This document shows, one piece after another, positions 34,201 to 45,144 of a stretch of DNA of 64,000 nt. Positions within the stretch are counted from its first letter, which is position 1. Every line of letters begins with the position of its first letter. Location of the stretch: the NCBI GenBank assembly GCA_905250115.1, contig CAJNOI010000056.1, positions 62,001 to 126,000 of the forward strand, in the 5' to 3' direction. Position numbers and translations under genes: made by a program. The notes under the pieces are model-generated. The model worked only from the letters and a program-made list of their open reading frames with translations. It did no database searches and was not told where the DNA came from. The stretch is from Adineta steineri (lineage: Eukaryota; Rotifera; Eurotatoria; Adinetida; Adinetidae).

Positions 34201-35407
34201 AGTGACTATATTTCATTCTCTTTGTATTTCTCTCTGTCTCACTCTATTAAACAGTTATTATCTTCTTCTTTCTTCCTCTTCTCTATCATTATATATTATA
34301 CATTAGTTGCGTCCTGACGAGAAGCCGGCGAGAGAAAGAAGGAATACTTTAAATAAGCAACTGTATATCTTATTATTTTTTTTATTTACGCTTGTGTCTG
34401 TTAATCATAACGGAGACAATAAATTTAAATGTGAAAAAAAAAGAAGATATTGTTAATTCTATACCTCCATATAAACATCAACATTATCCATATCTAATAT
34501 TTTATCACTGATTCTACATATTCAACACGAAAAAATCCAGATCTTTTAGATGCTTGATCATTCGATAAAAATCTAAATGAAATTTTAAATGCAATTCATT
34601 ATTTGTACTTTGTTATTGTATTTGAATTAAGTACAATGAAATTGATAATTCATATTTAAATAATATTAGTTAGACATCTCATGCTAATTATATGCATAAA
34701 AAACTCAATTCAAAGAAAGGAATTACATCAGACCATTACTTTATCAGATGACAGAAAAATACAAAGAATTATTAATTCAATTATCTATTATTCAGTTCTA
34801 TAGAAATTTTTTATTGATATTTTTTTGAATAGTACTGATGATAGAGAACATCTATTTTATTTACATGATTACCAGTTTTAGATTATTACAATATGCGATT
34901 ATATTCAACGTAATACAGTTAGCATGCCTGTGCATTTGGTTAGAATAATATTCGAGTTTTTTTGACAATAACCCGGGTGCTTGCTTCTTTTATTGTCATA
35001 TTGAATGACATATGTTTGCCGGATTAATATTAGCTTTTCTTGTTTCACTTCAACAATTAATAATTGAAAATTGTAAAATTAATCATATAGATTAAAAGAA
35101 TTATGTCAAGCATTAAGAATATTTAATAGTAATAATGAAACAAAACATGATTTACATTTATTTAATAAAATATTGTTAAAATGAGGTTAGACTAATTATA
35201 AATAAATGTTTTTATCTTCTTGTCTCATACTGATTTCCATGTTATACTCTAGTAAATGAAAAAGTTAATTGAAGAAATATACTGAGGTTAAGGATGAGGG
35301 TATGAATAATTATTCTAATTTTGCATCATTATTGACCCCCACACATTCACTCAGTACATATATTTTTTCATCTTAATTAAATCTATTTTGAATATTTTTA
35401 AAGAAGA
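34201..35407. other. Non-coding flank of retroelement relics
   Basis: Contains a CT-rich tract (34220-34290), a small GC-rich block near 34315-34345, and AT-rich DNA. An AGTTGC/GCAACT inverted pair flanks the GC-rich block. It may be the 3' end of the retroelement. No gene was recognised. Confidence 0.35.
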
Positions 35408-36418
35408 TTATTTTCCATCTAATTGTAAGTTATTTTGAGTAATATGAATTGGTTGAGTTCGATTGTTTCTAATAAAATGACAAGTAAAATAATATAAAAA
35501 TTTTTGAATTAATTCTTTGAAATGTTTTCGAAGTGTTGGCGAAACAAATATATAAATATAAAAATTGAATACATAACCTGTATAAGCAAGTACTCCAGTT
35601 ATAGTAAGAACAACATTTTCTTGTGCTTGTCGAAGAGGAGATTTTAGTGTTGACGTTGTTACTAAATTGTAAATTGTTTGTGCTGTATATGCAATCATAC
35701 CAATAATAACAAAAAATGTTTGAGCACTAACCATTCGTGTTAATTGATGTTGAACTTGTGTTCGCATTTGTCTTTGATGAAGATAATTTATATTTGCATA
35801 AGATAATAGTGCAAATATAATCATTAGAAACGTTGGAAAAATCCCAAGAACAAATGGAATAACAAAATAAGTAACATAATTACGATAAATTAAATTATTT
35901 GTAATTACACATGAACTAATATTTGTTATTTTAGACACATTAATTTCATTATAAATAATCAATGGTAAACTATGAATAAACGAAAATATAAATGTTAATG
36001 AAACCAAATAACGTGCTATTTTCACTGTAGAAAATTGACGAAGACGAACTTTTTTTGATGTTGATAAATATTGATCCATCATTGCCCAAGAAATACAATA
36101 GAGAAAAATAAGAGAAGATAAATGACCAATATATTGACGTAATTTACACCAGATTAATGATGTTGTTGATGGATCCAAAAGAAAATTTGGTAGAAAAACA
36201 CGAGTCAAATATGATGTATTAATTAAAACAAAACCAGCCATTGATGATGATAAAAGATAAGTTGATGAAGGATTCTTACGAAATCTTTTCATTGAAATAA
36301 ACATTAATAGACATAAACTTGTACTGATATTACCAAAGATATAAAAGAATGAACTAAGATAAATATTTAATTGTTTACTAAGATTATTTAAATAATCAAT
36401 TGTTTGTGTTGATGACAT
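35408..36418 (-). CDS. Rhodopsin-like seven-transmembrane receptor
   Basis: Intronless, 336 residues, seven hydrophobic helices. TM1 contains the GN pair (G29, N30). Cys91 before TM3 is placed for the disulphide to the second extracellular loop (SSCVITNN). TM3 ends in DQY (115-117) in place of DRY. TM7 ends NFYIYIFVSPTLRKHF, resembling NPxxY followed by helix 8. It fits the large lineage-specific peptide-receptor-like 7TM families of rotifers. Ligand unknown. ATAG acceptor-like site at 36429-36428 lies 9 nt before the ATG. Confidence 0.75.
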   Translation of the reverse strand: MSSTQTIDYLNNLSKQLNIYLSSFFYIFGNISTSLCLLMFISMKRFRKNPSSTYLLSSSMAGFVLINTSYLTRVFLPNFLLDPSTTSLIWCKLRQYIGHLSSLIFLYCISWAMMDQYLSTSKKVRLRQFSTVKIARYLVSLTFIFSFIHSLPLIIYNEINVSKITNISSCVITNNLIYRNYVTYFVIPFVLGIFPTFLMIIFALLSYANINYLHQRQMRTQVQHQLTRMVSAQTFFVIIGMIAYTAQTIYNLVTTSTLKSPLRQAQENVVLTITGVLAYTGYVFNFYIYIFVSPTLRKHFKELIQKFLYYFTCHFIRNNRTQPIHITQNNLQLDGK

Positions 36419-39400
36419 ATTTTTAATCTATATCACAAACAAAAATATAGAAAAGGAAATTAATTTCAAGAATTTTTTAATAAGAATTAAAATGAAAAAC
36501 TCTTCTGTCGGTTGTTTATATAATTCGAGAGAAAATTTCTTAATTAGTTTCATCAGAATAAACTCATTAGAAATAGAATAAAACACAGTATGTCTTCGTG
36601 CTATTTATTGCATGCATCGACATTCTCTCAGAGTATCTATTCAAATTATAAGATATATCAAATTAATTATTACGAATGAATATTATCTCCTACGCAATTC
36701 TTTTATAATTACTGAGTACATATTACTTAATTATTGACTTACATCATTTTTAACCGATATCAACTTAATATATCACTCTCATTCATTTTTCTCATTTACT
36801 CTATTATCCGTCTGGTCACCGTTTACCCTTCGAAAAGCAGAAAATGACAGAATCTCAGTTGTCAAAAAGCAGAAAAAAAAAACAGAAAGTGTTTTTTAAT
36901 ATCAAACTATGACTTAAGCCCTGTCATTATAAAATAATAAGAAGGTTTACCATTAGATTTTATATTCTAATGCATAAAATCAAAAAAAAAAAACTAAACA
37001 TAGATAAATACATTTACTGAACTTTAAAATAACATCCAAACGTATTTATAATTCAACTGACACTAATTCTCTTGTCATACAGTTCCGCTTGTCATTTACT
37101 AAATATTGCATTGATGAAAATACAGATTCAACATAAATATTACTGCAAACTAATCAAAATAAAAAACATAAGACTCTTTTTGAAATTTGTCGATAGAGTA
37201 AGAGAAAGTAATAATATCTACACTTCATCGGATCTTACAATCTGACTTTGTCTTAAATAATTATTGAGACGAAATAATCGATTAAAATATTGAGACCTTT
37301 CGCTGAAAATATAAAAGAGAAAAATATCTCAAAAGCAGAAACGAGAGAAGAAAAGCAGAAGTAGTGACAACTCTGTCTATTATAATGTCATGCTAGACAT
37401 ACTTAATAATCAATCAATTTAAATAATAACAAAAAAACTTCCTTTCTGCGTCATAACAATCAAACTCATGAAAATTAACTTTTACTTTTCTTCATAAGAA
37501 AGAATAAAGATAATCCTTATTTTAAAAATAAATCTTTATACTTAGAACATAAAGAATAAAGAAAATATTTCCAAAATCTAACATGGAATACTGTTAGCAA
37601 ATCAATGTGAGCCGTAGAAGATTTACTTTATTTCTTTATCATTATTTTTAAAATTATTTTAAAGAAGAAATTCTATTGATGAAATATTTGACAATCAATT
37701 AATAGTTATTAGATCTTTCTAGATTATAATTTATCTCATTTAAATAATTTCTGTCAAAATGGCAAGAGGAAATAAATGCTCTATATGTCACAATCAATCT
37801 CTATGTTCAATCTAAAAATAAATCATCACGAAATATTACGTGAATAATTAAAATTAATTATTAAATAATATTAATAAATAAACATATACAAATTTACTTT
37901 CTATCACAAATTCATTAATAACAACGCACAATAACAAGCATTGGTATTATTCAATTTCAAACAAATATTAAATCAACTTAATAAAAAACTATATAACCAT
38001 TAACAACAGAATTACATAGAGAAGATATTTTTCTCATACTCTCCAAGTAGATCTAAAAACTTACAATAAATACAACAACGATTTATACTCTATCATCAAA
38101 TAAGAATTCAAAAAAAAACATTTCATGAAGTATATAGATGTAGATATAAAAATTTTATATGACACTAAGAAAAACCTATGTCAGTACTCCAATGTTTCCT
38201 GTACGATTTATTACCGTTAAGTAGGAACCGAATGACTATCGAATATTTGTGAAGGTATCATAAATTCTGAGTTGTGACAAATTTCAAACTTTTTGCAACT
38301 TATCATCATACAAATTACGAACTCAATACTATACACATAATCAGGCTAATATGAATATAATATGTTACTTTAAAAAATTTACATAAAGGATTGGAAGGCA
38401 ACTATTTTTTCCTATTCTTTGTATGAAACTAGAAAGAAAAATAATAAAGATATGTCTTTCATGAGATGAATGACCATGGATGATAAAATTTATTATTATG
38501 AAGACAAGAAAAAGCACAAACTATATTCGATGAACTAATTCTATAAATACAATGATACTATATCTCTACTCACATTCAAAAAAATCTTTCTCAATGAAAT
38601 CAATATAGAATAATATGTGAATATTATATGACTAGAATTTATTATTTAATGATTTTCTATTGATTATTTTTCCAATTGATATAGTTTTTGTATGATAGTA
38701 GATTTTGATGAATATTATCTTAAGAATAATTAAAATTAAAAATCTTATTGATAAATATATTTTGGTAACATATCACATGGAATGATATATATATATATTA
38801 AATTGTCAATAGTAAAAGAATAAAGTCAAGGATATACTATTTCTAGTCAATAGAAATACATGCAAACATACGTGAATTTAATATGCGTCAAATAATTATA
38901 GAAGCAAATCAATAGTTGAAAACAAAAAATAAGACAACAAACTATAAATGTCGAAAAATCGTATGAGTAATTATTCTTCATTGTTACGGTAAATTTACAA
39001 TTGTCAATTATGAATATATATTAATTACTATTTTTTATTCTTCTTTATACGAACGACTAAATAGAAATTTTAAAAACTAACATTTATATTTCAACTATTT
39101 CTTCAAATGTTAGTATCACTTTTTGATAATATTATCTTTTGATTTTACTCAAACAAATATTTCGCGTTGAAAAAAGAAATTTTTGTTCGTTTATTACAAA
39201 ACGAAAGAAAAAAAATGTATGTATCTAATGTTTATTTTTTCGTTCTGCTTCTTTTCTTCTATGTGTATATATTTATAGCATCAAGTGTCCTTCCATATCG
39301 ATATTTTTATACTTTTTACTGTGTAAACTAGTGAAGTAAGTAGTTCAAAATAATGTCTTACAAAGTTTCTCTTAGAAATCATTCCGATTTCAGTTTGTGA

Positions 39401-39640
39401 CTATAGATTGTAAAAATTGTATAAGAGACTAGTTTAAAAAAATGAAAACTAAATAAGTAAAGAATTGATTTATTTTCTTTTGTCTCTCGACTTTTTAAGC
39501 AAGTCAAGGACAGTTCAATATATTTCATTCGAAAAAATAATATAAAGAAATATATTGTATTGAAAAGTAAAATTGATCTCTTCAGAATAAAAAAAAAATG
39601 ATCATTATAAATATTTCTATTTTAGATTTTTATCAATATT
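36419..39640. other. Long non-coding stretch
   Basis: About 3.2 kb, very AT-rich, with homopolymer and TA runs (for example near 38790). I recognise no exon, repeat family or RNA gene. The last 16 bases before 39641 are a leader preceded by a TTTTAG acceptor at 39624-39625. Confidence 0.5.
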
Positions 39641-41411
39641 ATGTCAGTTTTACAAGATGAAAAATATGGGCAGACGATTCTTGCCTATTGTGATATGTGT
39701 TATGTTGTACTTGATGCTGAACAAGAAGTCCATCATAAATGTTTATCATGTTATGATTATATTGTTTGTTCAAAATGTTTACCTTTAGCAGCACAAAAAC
39801 ATTCACCATTACACCAATTTTCACCAATTATTGGACTTCCAGAAGAGTTTGCATGGATTCAAAATAATGTTGGAATTCGATGTGATCGTTGTTATGAAAC
39901 GCATTTTTCAGGTCGTCGTTATAGATGTACGACATGTGCTGATTTCGATGTGTGTGAAAATTGTTTTCCATTTGCCAATAAATCTCATGAACTTATATTA
40001 GCACCAAATTCTGCTAAAGTTAAATTAAATCATATTTTATTGGCTCGACGTGCTGTAGCTCTACTCAGTAATCCTGATTCACCTTTTTATGGACAACCAT
40101 TCGATGTTCTTACCGATTGGTCATTAACTACAGCACGTGGTCTAGTCAATGAAGAACGAAATAAACAACAGAAAGATAATAAATTTATTCTCGAAGATAT
40201 TCTACATTTACAGAAACAATTAAAACAAATGCAATTATATAAAAAAATAAAAAAAAATAAACACAAAAGAGAAGAACAAGATGAAAATGAGCCAATAGAT
40301 CTTGATTTTCAACCAATGGATGATAGATGTCCACAAGAAAAATCTCGTCGAAATAAATGTCCCAATAATAGATCTATTCAAGGTTCTCCAATACAACTTG
40401 ATTGTCAACCAATGGAAGATTCATGTTCACAAAAAAAAATCCCGTCGAAAAAAATGTTTTCAAGAAATATCTCGACAAGATTCACCACTACAAATTGAAA
40501 TGCAATCAATGGATGAATCATCTTCACAAGATATATCTTTTGGAAATAAACGTCCCTTGGAAAGATCTCGTCGAGATTCTCCAATACAACCTGATAGTCA
40601 GCCAATGGAAGACACATGTTCACAAGGAAAATGTCATCGAAAAAAGTATTTGAAAGAAAAATCTCTTCCAGATCCTCAACAACAACAACAACAACAACAA
40701 CTTGACGTACAACCAATGGATGAATCATCTCCACAAGAAACATGTTATGCAAATAAATGTCATATGCAAAGATCTCTTCCAGATCCTCAAGCATCACTTA
40801 ATATTCAACCAATGGAGGCCACACCATATCCACAAGGAACATGTTATGGAAACAAATGCTCCATTCAACGACCTGTATCAAATCCTCAAATCCCACTTAA
40901 TACTCAACCGATGAGGGGCTCACCATATCCACAAGGAACCTGTTATGGGAATAATTGTCCTATGCAAAGACCTCTTCCAAATCCTCAAATGCCACTTAAT
41001 ATTCAATCAATGATAGGCACACCATATCCTCAAGGAACATGTTATGGAAATAATTGTCCCATACAAAGATCTCTTCAAGATCCTCACTTACAACTTAATA
41101 TTCAACCAATGGGAGGAACATGTTATGGAAATAAATGTCCTATACAAAGATCTCTTCCAAATCCTCAACTGCCACTCAATATTCAACCAATGGAGACCAC
41201 ACCATATCCTCAAGGAGCATGTTATGGAAATAAATGTTCCATTCAAAGACCTGTTTCAAATCCTCAAGTCCCACCTAATATTCAACCAATGGAAGATACA
41301 TGTTCACAAGGAAAATGCTATCGAAATAAATGTTCCACAAAAAGAATTCTTCCAAATCCACAAATTCAACAAGATTCACTAAAAAACGTTGATCTTAGTA
41401 ATACTCAATGA
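39641..41411 (+). CDS. Double ZZ-type zinc finger protein with Cys-containing tandem repeats (one frameshift)
   Basis: Residues 17-58 and 81-116 are two ZZ-type zinc fingers: C17/C20/C34/C37/C43/C46 and C81/C84/C96/C99/C105/C108, the second with the typical YRCTTCADFDVCENC. ZZ fingers bind histone or protein tails. A lysine-rich coiled stretch follows (about 185-215). The rest is built of degenerate repeats containing QPMxD/E...GTCYGNKCxIQR. The frame breaks in the A9 run at 40431-40439; with one A fewer, the two parts join in the same repeat register and the protein reaches 589 residues, ending at the TGA 41409-41411. The repeat phase across the break shows the second half is truly coding. 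AATAAA at 41429-41434. No catalytic domain is seen. Confidence 0.75.
40740..41330 (+). repeat. Tandem coding repeats, 27-33 residues per unit
   Basis: About six clear copies of a unit of roughly 99 bp (one shortened to about 81 bp) encode variants of NIQPMExTPYPQGTCYGNKC followed by xIQRxLPNPQxPL. Two cysteines per unit are conserved. More degenerate copies extend upstream to about 40290. Confidence 0.8.
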
Positions 41412-41794
41412 GATTTTAGTATTATTCAAATAAAATAATAAAACTGATTTATTCCTTTATTTTCAAAGTTAGATTTAAAAATTTTCAATAAATACCTGTA
41501 GACAATATATTTGATGAAACTCAAACAATTAAATAAAACAATATAAGTAGAAATCGAAAATAAAATAAAGATAAAAATATATTTCATATTCATAGCTTCG
41601 ATTTCTATAGAATCATCAGTTCAAAGTAATGCAACTAAAAATCACATTACTTTCAAACATTCTTCTAGTAACTTTCGAATAAATAGAGGATGAGTGTGGA
41701 TCTAGATAAAATTGATTATTTTATTATTAATTTTATTTTATATAAAAAGAAAAAGGTAGAGCGGATAATAATTTAATGAAAGATAGATTGATGT
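41412..41794. other. Intergenic, convergent 3' ends
   Basis: AT-rich, with the ZZ gene poly(A) signal at 41429-41434. Nothing else seen. Confidence 0.5.
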
Positions 41795-42016
41795 TTAAAC
41801 TTGACATCGTGCATAACAAGGTATTATGTCATCAGCACAAAATCCAACATTTTTTGTACACCAGTCATTCGTACATTCATCGCATGAATTAATTAAACGT
41901 GTTTGACAATTTTGACTTAATAGTGTAAAACAACAATTACATGAACTATTGTTAGATTCAATTGTCACTATTCCAATTAATAATAGACATAAAACCAATA
42001 ATATTTGTAATTTCAT
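41795..42016 (-). CDS. Small secreted cysteine-rich peptide
   Basis: 73 residues: a clear signal peptide (about 1-21, MKLQILLVLCLLLIGIVTIE) followed by a 50-residue mature part with ten cysteines (CNCC near its start, then seven single cysteines). Intronless. No family recognised; such peptides include defence peptides, protease inhibitors and structural secreted proteins, and the sequence does not choose among them. No acceptor-like AG is obvious upstream, unlike most genes here. Confidence 0.55.
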   Translation of the reverse strand: MKLQILLVLCLLLIGIVTIESNNSSCNCCFTLLSQNCQTRLINSCDECTNDWCTKNVGFCADDIIPCYARCQV

Positions 42017-43370
42017 TATTTGTTTCGTTTGATTTATTCTTTTAATAAAATCTTTTAAATTGAATTACAAAGATAAATATATATAGAATAATCAATATGA
42101 GAATAATCATCATCTGTTATTTTTTTTTCTATGACGATCACAATTATAATGCAAAAAATAATTTCATGGAAAGGCGTTGAAAAAAAAGAAACAGATACTT
42201 CATTCTTACATGACACACGTTTTATAGAAAAAATAATCTCAAGTATATTTGTTTTTTGATTAAATATTTCTGCACTAAAATATATTCAAATCGTATAGAT
42301 ATTTAATTTTTAAGAACAAATTATTTCAATAAATGTATTACGAAATACAAAGTATGTGTAATAAAAAAAAAACTATTAAACTTTATTAATATAATGTAAA
42401 AGATAATTAAGAAAAATTTCTCTCCTATAATTGATCACAATATGTTCTAGTTATAAAACAGAAAATATCAACTAGAAATAAAAATTCAATTATAGATTTT
42501 ATATGCTTGTATCATAACAGATCTAGGACATACCTTCATATACTAAGTATACTTTGCATATTTATTAACAATATTATTTTAAATCTTCAGATGTAAGATT
42601 AGATTGATTAATAGATAAATAAAAAGCATAATGTTCATATGTAAAATTTCCAATAATTTTATTCGAATAGTTAACGATCATTGAAAACATTTTAGTGCAT
42701 TTTAATATAGTTATATATATGCAAGTAGACTGTAGCGCTCTAAAAACTCCTAATCATATCTCGTATTATTTAAATAGTAAGATCGGTAGTATTATGAAAA
42801 CTTTGTTGTAGATTTACAAAAAAAGAAATAAACTATTATTAAGTCAAGAGATTTATTTTAATTCGAGAAAGTGTTTTTTTAATTAATTTGTTGATCATAG
42901 ATTATCATCAAAAATAATTTTAATATTGTAGACAGACTTTTGTTTTGTTTGAACGACTAGATGAAATATTAAGCTTTTCATTTTCATTCACTTTATGTTG
43001 TTCACAATCTTTTCTCATGTCTTTGTCAGACATGAAATATTCGAATTTTATAGTATTTCTTTTTAAGAACAAGATAATAACCAATTAATATCGTGTGAAA
43101 ACACATTTAATGGTCATTCTTCCGCTAAAATAATTCAAAATATATCATTAGAAGTGTTTATCAAAGATAATTTTTTACTAAATAGCATCAAGAAAAATAT
43201 TTCAAACAATGTTTTCAAGCAAAAAAAGGAAATGAGTAATCTACTGATATTCTAATAGATGTCACATGAATTAAACGTCTAGTAGAATATAATAAATGTA
43301 GAAGTTGTTATTGATGGATTCAATTCTAAATTTACGACACTAAGACAGCGCCTCGCATCATTATAACGAC

Positions 43371-43980
43371 ATGTATCAATACGTATGAGGACAAGTTCAT
43401 AGCATACATTAGTCCCTCAAAAGTAATATAGGAAAGATTTATTCTTCGTCACTACCTAGCTAGATATACCGGACATACTTAATTCACACTCGGCTCTTCA
43501 TACTTATTGAACAGAGATAAGCGATTTCGTCTTTTCGTTTTTTTTTCTCTCTCTTTCTCTTCAATGTTTTTACTATTCTATGTTACCTTTAATCCTCGTA
43601 TTAACTCATATATTGATATACTTTATATTTTTTCGTTCGTTCGTTCGTTCGTCTCGGCTCATTACAAAACAACATGTATCAATACGTATGAACATCAGTT
43701 TATACCATCCATTTGTATCTCGTAAGTGATATAAGAAAGATTCATTCTTCTTCATAAGATCGACAGAGAGATTGGACATACCTAATCCACACTCGACTCT
43801 TCATACTTATTGGACGAAAATAAGCGAGTTCGTTCTTTCTTTGCTTTTTTTTCTATCTCTCTCTCTCTCTCTTCAATATTTCTACTATTCTTCATAACTT
43901 TTTTTTATCCTCATATGCTCTCACTACGCTGAATTTTACATTTTTTCCTTCGTTCATCTTGGTCCATTGCCTTTTCTTTT
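43371..43980. repeat. Diverged tandem duplication, unit about 303 bp
   Basis: ATGTATCAATACGTATGA starts at 43371 and again at 43674. After each, matching blocks appear in the same order: AAAGATT-ATTCTTC, a CGGACATAC/TGGACATAC block, CACACTCG-CTCTTCATACTTATTG, then CT-rich and TTCGTTCG-rich tracts. The copies differ by point changes and small indels. No reading frame is shared. Confidence 0.7.
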
Positions 43981-44882
43981 CCGCTTTATTTTTATTTGGG
44001 ATACAATTTTACCTTTAAAACGTTAAGAAATACGTCTGATTATAACACTTACTATCATTAAGGTTAAGAGCCCAGCCTTGGGGTCAGGTGACAGAATTAG
44101 AAAAGCTGTACACAGTGCGCCCCGAGCATAACAATATGCGCTACTATTCGAATGGTTGCAAAACTTCATAGTATCACTATCCTATATCACTAACATCGCT
44201 AATAACGTAAAGTGTAATCAGAGCGTCTGAGTTTTTACACGATTCATAGAGATGATATCTTATATGTTCATTCATTTTTTCGAAAAAAGTAAACGATAGT
44301 TTGAATTTGCCACAAAATAGAATACCCCATTCGCTCAAAAAAAAACTTCTAAAAAATAAAATTAAAAGTTAATTTATTCGTTTCTTTTTTGAAGTTTATT
44401 GATATAATTTCAATGTACGACATACTCAAAAACAGCGTACAATAGATAACCCTACATTATAGTCTGAACATTTATAGTTCTTGCGAGAATATTCTTTTGA
44501 TTATTTGACAGTTACGCTGCAAAGAAAGCATCTCCATGATCTGCCATCAATCAGAGATGCAAAATGCAGGAGACAACATACATGTACATGATTCAGTTAG
44601 AAGCGAAAAAAAAAGAAAACGAATGTATCTAAATATACTGAATAAAATTTATATGTTTCGAAATATATTAGGAGAACAAAAAATGTTTATATAGAATACA
44701 CATATAGGACGATTATATGAAAAAGATAGAAAGAAAGAAATGATTTGCAAATAGTAAAATCATGCCTACATACCTATGAAGAAGAAGAGAGAGTAAATCA
44801 GAATGAGAGAATCGTACATCAATGCGAAACAAAAAAGAGAAGAAATAAAGACGAATCACGACAATAATATTAAGTGTATGTC

Positions 44883-44954
44883 ATTATAATGAATATATTA
44901 TAATGAATATATTATAATGAATATATTATTATGAATATATTATTATGAATATAT
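44883..44954. repeat. 16-bp minisatellite
   Basis: About four and a half head-to-tail copies of ATTATAATGAATATAT, the last copies with a TAA to TTA change. Located 190 bp upstream of the STELLO-like gene. Confidence 0.85.
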
Positions 44955-45144
44955 AGTCATTCTCGTTTTATCAATGAACAATATGTCTTTCTATTTAAAA
45001 ACATTTAGTGATCACCTTAGTGATCGTTTACATTGAAAAGATTAGAAGTTCACGTTTAGAAAATGTTGAAACACAATCCATTTGCTATAATATTGGTTAA
45101 ATATGGAGACTCATGTAGATGTTATTTTTTAGATAAAATAATTC

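Larger units (their letters stand above)
42017..45144. other. Long non-coding stretch with local repeats
   Basis: About 3.1 kb. It includes a 303-bp-period diverged direct duplication and a 16-bp minisatellite (both listed separately), and a block of higher GC around 44065-44150 that I do not recognise. No coding exon supported. The leader of the next gene follows a TTTTTTAG acceptor at 45131-45132. Confidence 0.5.

Noticed and set aside
34311..34370. Hammerhead-ribozyme-like core (CTGACGA ... GAAA) next to retroelement relics, with an AGTTGC/GCAACT pair around it.
   Set aside because: No stem II can be drawn between CTGACGA and GAAA, and stem I does not reach the core. The motif alone is too weak.
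40302..40500. Alternative frames across the ZZ-gene repeats (several long overlapping ones on both strands).
   Set aside because: They are shadows of a repeat-rich coding frame. Only one frame continues the ZZ protein and its repeat register.
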